A program made the position numbers and the translations under genes. From NCBI GenBank assembly GCA_014896635.1, contig JADBKA010000218.1, forward strand, positions 1-8,063: a stretch of 8,063 nucleotides of DNA, written 5' to 3'. The stretch is from Ktedonobacteraceae bacterium (lineage in GTDB: Bacteria > Chloroflexota > Ktedonobacteria > Ktedonobacterales > Ktedonobacteraceae). Within the stretch, counting starts at the first letter, position 1, and each line of letters starts with the position of its first letter. A model generated the notes under the pieces. That model did no database searches. It worked only from the letters and a program-made list of their open reading frames with translations, and was not told the origin of the DNA. Below, piece after piece: positions 1 through 5,910 of the stretch.

Positions 1-312
1 AGAGGCCATCTGCCCCCAGTACCGGTCCTCTTGAGTGGGAGATGAGGCAGAATACGTGGGGTTGATCTGCTCAGCAATATGTGCTGTTTCCGACTCATGC
101 GCTGTGGAAGTCGGGAGTGGCACATGTTGACCAGCTACAGAGAAAAATTGCTGAGGGAAAAGAGGGGACGCAGCCCCTCGCACGCTGTACGACGGGCCAC
201 GCTCCCCCCGCTCCCCGTGTGATGACCTGTTGAGAAGGAAGGTAGTTGATGCACGATAGAACAGGTATCCGGGCAGGCCGGAGAGTCGATCAAACCAGTG
301 TCGCCATTGCAT
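1..312 (-). CDS. Unrecognised protein, N-terminal 104 residues (cut by left edge)
   Basis: An open reading frame without stops runs from an ATG at 312 down to base 1, so only the first 104 codons are in the window. The start is well supported. A GGAAGGGG Shine-Dalgarno (320-327) lies seven bases upstream, and a near-consensus sigma70 promoter lies at 376-404. The N-terminus is basic and aromatic (MQWRHWFDRLSGLPGYLFYR). From about residue 30 the sequence becomes polar and low in complexity, with HGERGERGP followed by Ser/Thr/Pro/Gln-rich stretches, so the visible part may be largely disordered. There is no clear signal peptide or membrane helix. I do not recognise a family. Two other frames in this stretch are also open, so coding status rests mainly on the promoter and ribosome-binding site. 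Confidence 0.6.
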   Translation of the reverse strand, partial: MQWRHWFDRLSGLPGYLFYRASTTFLLNRSSHGERGERGPSYSVRGAASPLFPQQFFSVAGQHVPLPTSTAHESETAHIAEQINPTYSASSPTQEDRYWGQMAS

Positions 313-375
313 GGGTAAGCCCCTTCCACGTATCAACACATCCAGTCAACTTGCCCGAATAAATGTTCTATGCCT

Positions 376-404
376 ACTATACACGATTCATTGGCGCATG
401 TCAA
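376..404 (-). promoter_or_regulatory. Sigma70-type promoter for the left-edge gene
   Basis: On the minus strand there is a perfect -35 box TTGACA (399-404), a 17-base spacer and a -10 box TATAGT (376-381, five of six matches). Transcription would start near 369, giving a leader of roughly 57 bases before the ATG at 312. This is the best promoter in the window by eye. Confidence 0.75.
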
Positions 405-505
405 GTGTTTTTATGATTAATCTGGTAATATATATAAAATTCGATATATTACTTGTTACTGGTTTTACAATATATTTTTTGTTTTCTGATAAAAAGAGGG
501 CAAAA

Positions 506-520
506 AGAACAACTTGTTCT
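506..520. repeat. Perfect 15-base palindrome AGAACAA-C-TTGTTCT
   Basis: Seven-base arms flank one central base. It lies about 100 bases upstream of the minus-strand promoter at 376-404 and about 130 bases downstream of the stop at 649. On the minus strand it is followed by a run of Ts, so it could be either an operator-like protein-binding site or a weak AT-rich terminator of the 649-1110 gene. The sequence alone does not decide between these. Confidence 0.4.
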
Positions 521-648
521 GTGGGCAGACTCGCACCGTGTGAACTGTGGAATTCCTGATCTCCAGCGAAGAATCGGCTCCGAGGGAATGGGTCACAGGG
601 TACTCGTAACGATCAGGGTTCAGGTCAATTCCTTTTCTTTAAATCGTT

Positions 649-1110
649 TTACTTTTCCTCAACATGGACGGTGAGGGAGTTATACCTGAAGGTTGTCTCA
701 TTGGTATAAACTCTAATACGATAATCGCCTGTATTTACAAATGTGACTGTGCGGATCTCCTCTGGAGCGAGCCTGAGACCCGGCGCATTCAGTTCTGATG
801 GTTGTCCTGCCTGCCGACTGCATTCGCCATTCTGTCCCCCACAGAGGATGATCGGGAACGTGGTTGTATTCTTGAAGATGACTGCACCATCAGCAGTGAT
901 CGAGATTTTTCCCGGATTGTCGTATCTGGTGGGATCAAGCTCGATGATGGCCCCGGTAGAGCGGAAGCCATGCTTTGTGATGACGATGCGCCCATTCTCA
1001 GGTTCGCTGAGCGCTCCCCTGAACACAAGTGACCCACATGCGACACCAATACCCAGCCACAGGATAAGCAAAAGAGCCAGGCAGGTCAGATCTGAGCAGG
1101 AGTGCCGCAA
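649..1110 (-). CDS. Small exported protein with cupredoxin-like domain
   Basis: The product is 153 residues from a TTG start. Residues 10-24 form a hydrophobic export segment (LALLLILWLGIGVA) ending at Cys25. G-V-A-C is a poor lipobox, so this may be a lipoprotein, a signal peptide or a membrane anchor. Residues 65-150 follow the pattern of plastocyanin-like beta sandwiches: a strand with ADGAVIFKN, a loop with Cys90 and Cys97 (a possible disulfide), then APEEIRTVTFVNTGDYRIRVY and a final strand NSLTVHV. The usual copper-binding Cys-His-Met cluster after the 'GxYxYxC' strand is absent, as the sequence reads DYRIRVYTN. If the fold is right, the role is probably structural or ligand binding rather than electron transfer. 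The start is uncertain: TTG 1110 is the first usual start codon after the in-frame stop at 1177-1179, but its AAGGG lies only one base away. Function unknown. Confidence 0.65.
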   Translation of the reverse strand: MRHSCSDLTCLALLLILWLGIGVACGSLVFRGALSEPENGRIVITKHGFRSTGAIIELDPTRYDNPGKISITADGAVIFKNTTTFPIILCGGQNGECSRQAGQPSELNAPGLRLAPEEIRTVTFVNTGDYRIRVYTNETTFRYNSLTVHVEEK

Positions 1111-1183
1111 ACCCTTAATGGTGATGCGTGCAGATGATGAAGCGTGGGGTGAGAGAGAAGTAATGGATATAAATACCTACTTT

Positions 1184-1247
1184 TTAACATTGTGTTAATA
1201 CTGTTTTTTTACATACTATTACCTATTGTGCTTGTTAATAATAGTAT
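1184..1247. repeat. Cluster of short inverted and direct repeats in promoter region
   Basis: Three elements are directly visible. TTAACA-TTG-TGTTAA is an inverted repeat at 1184-1198. ATACTATTA (1213-1221) is repeated inverted as TAATAGTAT (1239-1247), which covers part of the candidate -10 box. TGTTAATA occurs twice, at 1193-1200 and 1233-1240. They may be operator sites for a regulator of the 649-1110 gene, although AT-rich sequence yields such repeats readily. Confidence 0.4.
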
Positions 1248-1272
1248 ACATTATTCTGTTCTATTTTGTCCA
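1243..1272 (-). promoter_or_regulatory. Candidate sigma70 promoter for the cupredoxin-like gene
   Basis: On the minus strand TGGACA (1267-1272) and TATACT (1243-1248) are separated by 18 bases, each box matching consensus at five of six positions. Transcription would begin near 1236, leaving a leader of about 125 bases before TTG 1110. The leader and the -10 region overlap several short inverted repeats, which suggests regulated expression. The region is AT-rich, so chance matches are easier here. Confidence 0.45.
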
Positions 1273-1537
1273 ATAGAGGTTTAGCAATTGAGCGGTTCGT
1301 GCCTGACCTGTGTTAGAGGATGGAACATCCCTATGCTGAACGAAACTCTCATTATCTTATTTCATCTGTCAGCATGATGTTTGCCAGGTGTCAGAGGTTC
1401 TTTAGCCAATCTACTGACTTGCAGGAAATCGACGCCTGAACCAGTAAAGAAAAAGATCTCCCCTCGTTTCTGTTGTACACTACAGTGGTACTGTCGTCGC
1501 TCTCTATCCGTTTTTCGTTGCAGAGAAAGAGGAACTC
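1273..1537. other. Intergenic spacer upstream of thioesterase gene
   Basis: This is divergent intergenic space, the promoter-distal half of the 427 bases between the start codons at 1110 and 1538. I found no reading frame with family character. A small hairpin GGATG-GAA-CATCC lies at 1318-1330. The thioesterase promoter should be here, but no pair of boxes with good spacing stands out. Confidence 0.5.
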
Positions 1538-2074
1538 ATGGATATATTCAACAACATTCGTGCGCGCTATCAGAAGTTGCCTGAAGTCGATCTGACGCAG
1601 GGCAGAAGTATCGCCTACTCCCGCAGCACCACCAGCCGCTTGATGGATCTGGTGGATGGCAACGCACATGGCAATGTACATGGAGGGGTAATCATGCGTA
1701 TGGTCGATGAAGCGGCTGCCATCGTGGCAATGAAGCATGCACGCCGTCCGGTCGTGACTGCCCGCGTGGAACGCTTCGACTTTCTCGCGCCTGCCTATAT
1801 CGGCAACGTCGTCCATGTCCACTGTGCCATGAACAATGTTGGGCGGACCAGCATGGAAGTGGGAGTTGAGGTCACGGCAGAAGATCTGCTGACGGGCGAA
1901 ATTCGCAATGTCGCCAGTAGTTGTGTGATCTATGTGGCCCTGGATGAGAACCATAAACCCACGCCTGTGCCACCGCTGATCCCCGCTGATGCCGAAGAGG
2001 CCGAACGTATCGAGCGCGCACGCCGGCGCCGCCTGCATATGCAGCGTATCGAAGAAGAGCTGGCAAAAGACTGA
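1538..2074 (+). CDS. Acyl-CoA thioesterase, hot-dog fold (YciA/BACH-like)
   Basis: The 178-residue product is predicted to hydrolyse acyl-CoA to free fatty acid and CoA in the cytoplasm. A single hot-dog domain covers about residues 25-137. The helix-entry motif is clear: N42-A-H-G-N-V-H-G-G50 followed by MRMVDEAAA (Asp57), matching the Asn/Gly-Gly/Asp active-site layout of BACH and YciA enzymes. It continues with VTARVERFDFLAPAYIGNVV and the strand pattern GRTSMEVGVEV, both typical of the family. The C-terminal tail (about 145-178) is Pro-rich and then charged and helical (EEAERIERARRRR), as seen in Gram-positive and Chloroflexota relatives. The length is normal for one-domain members. The ATG has GAGGA (1529-1533) four bases upstream. 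The chain-length preference cannot be read from the sequence. A TetR remnant begins right after the stop in the same frame. Confidence 0.9.
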   Translation: MDIFNNIRARYQKLPEVDLTQGRSIAYSRSTTSRLMDLVDGNAHGNVHGGVIMRMVDEAAAIVAMKHARRPVVTARVERFDFLAPAYIGNVVHVHCAMNNVGRTSMEVGVEVTAEDLLTGEIRNVASSCVIYVALDENHKPTPVPPLIPADAEEAERIERARRRRLHMQRIEEELAKD

Positions 2075-2362
2075 AAGATATACGCTTCTATTCTTTTCCA
2101 GGAACGCAAATTCCTCGCCGACTCGTTGTGGAAAAAACTAGAACTGGAGCTTATCGCCTATGAACAGCAATCCAGGAGAGCGATTGAAGATGGATTGACA
2201 CAGGGCGCGTTCGACGTAGAGGATAGCTGGCTGGCAACACAGTTTGTTCTCTCGGTGCTCGATGGCGCTCTTCGCTGGCTCGTTATCGTCGATAGCCTAA
2301 GGGCGGAGATGCTGGCCGATCAATATATCGCGCTTATCCTGCGGGCCTTACGGCCCACTTGA
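2075..2362 (+). pseudogene. TetR-family regulator, C-terminal half only (remnant)
   Basis: Directly after the thioesterase stop (2072-2074), and in the same frame, an open frame of 95 codons reads like the ligand-binding/dimerisation half of a TetR/AcrR repressor. It starts KIYASILFQERKFL and continues with helices containing the pattern LWKKLELELIAYEQQSRRAI, then EDGLTQGAFDVED, WLATQFVLSVLDGALRWL, and a last helix ending LILRALRPT. TetR proteins are usually about 190-200 residues with an N-terminal helix-turn-helix of about 50-60. That DNA-binding part and the first ligand-domain helices are missing, and their place is occupied by the intact thioesterase. The only in-frame start of a usual type is TTG 2126, with no clear ribosome-binding site, which would leave 78 residues. 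I infer a deletion or recombination scar rather than a working regulator. A short expressed dimerisation protein is the alternative. Confidence 0.65.
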
Positions 2363-2787
2363 TCGGCCAGGGCCAGGTCTTTCCGCGCTGTACTGTCCAC
2401 AACAGGCTGAGGTATAGTGAAAAACGAGAAACTCCTCACAACATTATGCCAATGAAAGCACATTGTGATATGATGATGGAGTACACCCTGGAGCAGTCTG
2501 TCACCAGTACCCGCCGGTTGCTTCCTTCCCAGGTTGCAGATGCTTCAACGATACCAGGCTCTATGAGGAGTCTGCGGTGTAATATTTCAATGGAACTGAT
2601 AAGGAGAACTTTTCATCTTTGCCTGATTGCTTCTTTCCCTACCTCGGCAAAGCTCCAGTATCTTTTGCATGTCAAGCATTTCCACGCCATTCGAGGGGCT
2701 ATTGCAAAGTCGGGAAGAAAAAGCGGGAGTTCATATGTGCAATAAAGAGGATGGCCGGTTCGTTCTATTCATAAAGAGGAGGAAGAA
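2363..2787. other. Gene-free stretch of 425 bases before the acidic-protein gene
   Basis: Plus-strand open frames here give Cys/His/Met-rich proteins with no family character and no ribosome-binding site, so I do not call them. GGGCC-TTAC-GGCCC at 2343-2356, at the end of the TetR remnant, could form a short hairpin but has no T-tract. The segment must hold the promoter of the 2788 gene, yet no convincing -35/-10 pair was found. It may be decayed sequence left by the event that truncated the TetR gene. Confidence 0.5.
2777..2782 (+). promoter_or_regulatory. Strong ribosome-binding site AGGAGG
   Basis: A full AGGAGG lies five bases before ATG 2788 and fixes the start of the acidic protein. 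The ten bases ATAAAGAGGA that contain its first part (2771-2780) also occur 29 bases upstream (2742-2751), next to a seven-codon frame (2751-2774) whose ATG is too close to be well initiated. Confidence 0.8.
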
Positions 2788-3612
2788 ATGGAACTTTCGT
2801 TGCGGTTGGACACTTTAGGGCTGGTGGAGATGCAGTACCTGCGCGGTCGGGAACGCTACCGGGACTGGCCCCCGTTTCAATTGCTCGCTGCTTCACGACA
2901 GGCCCGGGTTTTTGCTTATCTAACCCGCGAAGCCGCCGAACAACTGCACCAGCAAATTTTAACAATAGAAGCAGCAATCGGCATGGATATTGAAGATGAG
3001 GAGGAAGCAGAGGAAAAGCGACCTGTAGAAGAAGAGGTAGAGAGTAGAGAGAGTCTCAAGCCGTCAGAGCGAGAAACCACCACTTTCTCCCCTGCCTTTG
3101 CTCAGGCGCTTAAGCAACTCAATGAACTGGCCCGCCAGCGCCTGGGCGATAGCAACATCGGCAGCAGTCAGGTGGTAGGGGCGGAGACGTCAGAGTCAGA
3201 AGAAGAAGATGCTCTGGAACAATTGCAGGACGCTTTTGCGCAAATGATGGAAGTGGTGCGAGAACTGGCAGAAGAGATGTCAACCGATGCCTTGAAAATC
3301 ACTGGACGTTTCAAGTGTGCGCGCACAAATATCGAGTTTATTCCACGCGCCAGCAGTGTTGACGACGAAGACGATGGGGATGATGAGGACGACGAAGATG
3401 AACAGTCAGAGGAGGCACGGGGAGGTGAGAATGGTTTGCTAAATATCGAGGTTGAACTGGTGATGATGCTTCAACTCTACGAAGAAGGTCATACCCGCCA
3501 GGATGACCTGCCGGCAGTCGAATTACAGCTCGATGTCGATGATTTTGAACGCCTGCATGAAACCCTGGATTTTGCCTTAGAAAGGGAGAGACGAAGTCGC
3601 CGCCGCAGGTAA
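2788..3612 (+). CDS. Highly acidic protein of unknown function
   Basis: The product has 274 residues, about 70 of them Asp/Glu against about 32 Lys/Arg, so it is very acidic overall but ends in RRSRRRR. No signal peptide or membrane helix is seen, so it is probably cytoplasmic. Three structured-looking parts are separated by acidic linkers: residues 1-65, 98-190 and 215-270. The linkers are near 66-95 (EDEEEAEEK), 133-145 and 191-210 (VDDEDDGDDEDDEDEQSEEA). The first and last parts resemble each other: a hydrophobic strand, a polar loop, another strand, then a helix with E-[QR]-L-H (AAEQLHQQI at about 49-57, DFERLHETL at about 252-260). I do not recognise a family. The excellent AGGAGG implies efficient translation, and the S9 peptidase starts only 37 bases after its stop, so the two are probably one operon. 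A chaperone-like, adaptor or nucleic-acid-mimic role would be guesswork. Confidence 0.8.
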   Translation: MELSLRLDTLGLVEMQYLRGRERYRDWPPFQLLAASRQARVFAYLTREAAEQLHQQILTIEAAIGMDIEDEEEAEEKRPVEEEVESRESLKPSERETTTFSPAFAQALKQLNELARQRLGDSNIGSSQVVGAETSESEEEDALEQLQDAFAQMMEVVRELAEEMSTDALKITGRFKCARTNIEFIPRASSVDDEDDGDDEDDEDEQSEEARGGENGLLNIEVELVMMLQLYEEGHTRQDDLPAVELQLDVDDFERLHETLDFALERERRSRRRR

Positions 3613-3649
3613 ATGTGGCAAAACGACTTTTTCGTGTGAGGACAAAGCG

Positions 3650-5695
3650 ATGACACGATCTATCACGATTGAAGATCTTTATAAGATCAAATTTTTGAGC
3701 AGACCACGTATCTCAGCCGATGGTGAGCGCGTTGCTTACGTGGTAACAACCATTGATGAGCATAAGCATGCATACCACTCCGCTATCTGGGTGGTCCCGC
3801 TTCGCGGCGGCGAAGCAAGGCGTTTCACCTGGGGGAATGCCGATGCCAGTGACCCGGCATGGTCGCCAGACGGGCGCTGGCTGGCTTTTGTCTCCGAACG
3901 TGAAGGTGACTTTTCTGGCAAAGATGCCAGCCAGCAGAAAAAGCTCGGTCGGGGCAAGCCGCAGATCTGGCTGATGCCAACCGATGGCGGCGAGGCCCAC
4001 CAGCTCACTTTTATGGAACACGGCGCCTCCTCACCTGTCTGGTCCCCCGATAGCCGGTACCTGCTCTTCAGCGCCCCGGTTGGCCCGGCAGATGAAGAGG
4101 GGCCGGATAACAAACCTCTGCCAAAAGTTCGTGTGATCGACCGGCTCTGGTATCGTCTGGATGGCACAGGCTTTATTTACGAGCGTCGCTCTCACCTGTT
4201 CCTGCTCGATATGAGCGCCGGCACTCCAGGCGAGCCGCTGCAACTCACCGACGGTGATTGGGACGACGGCGAGGCAAGCTGGTCCCCTGACGGCTCGAAG
4301 ATCGCTTTTGCGTCTGATCGCAGCGATGATCGCTGGCGTCTGCCAGGTCCCGACATCTATACTCTGACCATCCAGGACGGCAAGCCTGGCTCCCTGCGCT
4401 GCCTGACCGACGGGACCCTCTCATGTGGTTCTCCTTCCTGGTCTCCCGACGGCAACACCATTGCTTTCCTCGCTTCGTCGCAACTGCGCTCTGCCGGCCA
4501 GACCTACCTCTATACTATTGCTGCCGATGCCGAAAATGCCGAGGCGACTTGCCTCAGCAAGGAGTTTGAAGGCTCCTGTTCCGACTGGACAAACAGCGAT
4601 ATCGGCGACGAACATCTCGCGCCACCTCCCGCCTGGTCGGCTGACGGCAAAACGTTGTATGTCCTGGCCTCACAGCGCGGCGCTTCGCGTCTCTATGCCA
4701 TCCCCGCCAGCGGTGCAGGAGCACAACCTGCCACGCTCACCCCCGGTGAGGTCCATGTACGCGACTTCAGCATCGATCACGCGAAAAAGCGCCTGGCAAT
4801 CCTGGCAGCAAATGCCACGCGCCCGCAGGAGATTTTCGTTCACTCAACCGAAGAGGCGGGGGAGATGCGGCGAATCACACATGCCAACGATGAGCTGCTC
4901 AATGAATTACACCTGTCCAGCCCTGAACCGGTGACCTACAAAGGCTTCGAGGACTGGCCCATAGATGGCTGGATTCTCAAGCCACGTGACTTTGATGCGA
5001 CAAAACGCTATCCACTGATTGTCGAGATCCATGGCGGTCCACACACCCAGTATGGCTACGGCTTTTTCCATGAGATGCAGGTGCTGGCGGCGGAAGGCTA
5101 TGTCGTCTTCTACACCAATCCACGCGGCAGTATCGGCTATGGCTATGACTTTGCCAATGCTGTGCGCGGCGCCTGGGGGGAGAAGGACTCGCTCGATATT
5201 ATGCGCGGTGTGGAAGAGGTGATCAGCTATGGCTACATTGATGAGACACGCATTGGCGTCACCGGTGGCAGCTATGGCGGCTTCATGACGAACTGGCTGA
5301 TCGGGCATCATGACCGCTTCAAGGTGGCGATCACTGATCGCTGTGTCAGTAATATGGCAACCATGTTCGGCACCAGCGACCTCGGCTGGGATCTGGCAGA
5401 AGATAACCTGGAAACAACACCCTGGGAGAATCTCGAAAAATATATGCATATGTCGCCCATCAAATATGTGCAAAATATACATACACCACTGCTGATCATC
5501 CACAGCGAACAGGATCTGCGCTGTAGCATCGAACAGGCTGAGCAATTGTTTGTTGCTCTAAAATGGATGGGCCGTGAGGTGGAGTTTGTACGCTTTGAGG
5601 GTCAAAGTCATGGCCTCTCGCGTGGTGGACATCCAAAGCTGCGCCTGGCGCGCCTGCATCACATACGTGACTGGTTTGCAAAGTATCTCAAGTAG
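3650..5695 (+). CDS. S9 family peptidase (acylaminoacyl-peptidase/prolyl oligopeptidase type)
   Basis: The 681-residue serine peptidase is predicted to cleave short peptides or remove acylated N-terminal residues. Residues 1-420 form a beta-propeller of TolB/PD40-type repeats: ISADGERVAY (21), WSPDGRWLAF (71), WSPDSRYLLF (131), WSPDGSKIAF (211), WSPDGNTIAF (264) and WSADGKTLYV (329). The propeller restricts access to small substrates in this family. The alpha/beta-hydrolase domain covers about 425-681, with oxyanion motif HGGPH (461-465), TNPRGSIGYG, nucleophile Ser541 in GGSYGGFM, Asp622 in HSEQDLR and His654 in GQSHGLS. The triad is therefore intact. VIDRLWYRLDGTGF (about 162-175) is characteristic of the acylaminoacyl-peptidase/DPP5-like branch. 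Length is normal and there is no signal peptide, so it is probably cytoplasmic. GAGGA (3638-3642) lies seven bases before the ATG. It is likely co-transcribed with the acidic protein upstream. Exact specificity is unknown. Confidence 0.95.
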   Translation: MTRSITIEDLYKIKFLSRPRISADGERVAYVVTTIDEHKHAYHSAIWVVPLRGGEARRFTWGNADASDPAWSPDGRWLAFVSEREGDFSGKDASQQKKLGRGKPQIWLMPTDGGEAHQLTFMEHGASSPVWSPDSRYLLFSAPVGPADEEGPDNKPLPKVRVIDRLWYRLDGTGFIYERRSHLFLLDMSAGTPGEPLQLTDGDWDDGEASWSPDGSKIAFASDRSDDRWRLPGPDIYTLTIQDGKPGSLRCLTDGTLSCGSPSWSPDGNTIAFLASSQLRSAGQTYLYTIAADAENAEATCLSKEFEGSCSDWTNSDIGDEHLAPPPAWSADGKTLYVLASQRGASRLYAIPASGAGAQPATLTPGEVHVRDFSIDHAKKRLAILAANATRPQEIFVHSTEEAGEMRRITHANDELLNELHLSSPEPVTYKGFEDWPIDGWILKPRDFDATKRYPLIVEIHGGPHTQYGYGFFHEMQVLAAEGYVVFYTNPRGSIGYGYDFANAVRGAWGEKDSLDIMRGVEEVISYGYIDETRIGVTGGSYGGFMTNWLIGHHDRFKVAITDRCVSNMATMFGTSDLGWDLAEDNLETTPWENLEKYMHMSPIKYVQNIHTPLLIIHSEQDLRCSIEQAEQLFVALKWMGREVEFVRFEGQSHGLSRGGHPKLRLARLHHIRDWFAKYLK

Positions 5696-5769
5696 GGATA
5701 CGTTTAAACACTTTTCCCCGCTCATCATGCTGTTGGGCGGCATCTTCGGGCAACAACGTCAAATAGGGT

Positions 5770-5797
5770 GCGACGAACGCCATTCGTCGTCGTTCGC
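5770..5797. repeat. REP-like palindrome with two competing hairpins
   Basis: CGACGAA (5771-5777) pairs perfectly with TTCGTCG (5783-5789) across the five-base loop CGCCA. CGAACG (5774-5779) can instead pair with CGTTCG (5791-5796). The GC-rich, TCG-repetitive palindrome sits alone in the 215-base spacer between the S9 peptidase and the lipoprotein gene and lacks a T-tract, so it does not look like an ordinary intrinsic terminator. Its make-up resembles short dispersed intergenic palindromes. A genome-wide copy number is needed to confirm that. Confidence 0.5.
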
Positions 5798-5910
5798 AGC
5801 GTCTGGATAGGGATTTCTTGTTTTCATCCCATGAGTTCTATCATGGCTTCGATACCGAATCCCTCACAGGCTCTGGACATAAGATAACTATGACTCAGGG
5901 AGCGTCGCTC

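Larger units (their letters stand above)
313..648. other. AT-rich intergenic region between two minus-strand genes
   Basis: This stretch lies between the start of the left-edge gene and the stop of the cupredoxin-like gene. Positions 405-500 are very AT-rich. Apart from the promoter (376-404), the ribosome-binding site (320-327) and a 15-base palindrome (506-520), I see nothing convincing. Small open frames here give no family-like protein and have no ribosome-binding site. No tRNA-like cloverleaf was found. Confidence 0.6.

Noticed and set aside
135..329. Minus-strand 64-residue open frame
   Set aside because: It overlaps the better-supported left-edge gene in another frame, which has a promoter and ribosome-binding site leading into it.
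500..600. tRNA-like segment (GCGAGTC near 525-540 on the minus strand)
   Set aside because: It resembles a T-loop, but the flanking bases do not pair and no anticodon or acceptor stem can be formed.
311..674. Plus-strand small open frames in the AT-rich spacer
   Set aside because: No ribosome-binding site and odd composition from AT-rich DNA. They lie antisense to the promoter region.
743..1198. Plus-strand 151-residue open frame
   Set aside because: It is antisense to the cupredoxin-like gene, whose export segment and beta-strand pattern are clear. The plus frame has no family character.
1391..2038. Minus-strand 215-residue open frame across the thioesterase
   Set aside because: Antisense shadow of a confidently recognised enzyme. 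The His/Asp-rich composition is what reversed codons give.
2359..2745. Plus-strand 128-residue open frame starting with TTG at the TetR-remnant stop
   Set aside because: The overlapping start looks like translational coupling, but there is no ribosome-binding site, the composition is rich in Cys, His and Met, and no domain is visible.
2751..2774. Seven-codon leader peptide before the acidic-protein gene
   Set aside because: AGAGG directly abuts its ATG, leaving no spacing for initiation, and the peptide shows no attenuation-type codon run.
4907..5545. Minus-strand 212-residue open frame inside the S9 peptidase
   Set aside because: Antisense to the catalytic domain, whose triad and motifs are intact.
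5731..5755. TGTTG...CAACA inverted repeat after the S9 peptidase as a terminator
   Set aside because: A five-base stem with a 15-base loop and no T-tract is too weak to call.
5818..5910. N-terminal extension of the hydrolase lipoprotein by 31 residues
   Set aside because: The extension would bury the signal peptide. The ribosome-binding site and lipoprotein signal favour ATG 5911.
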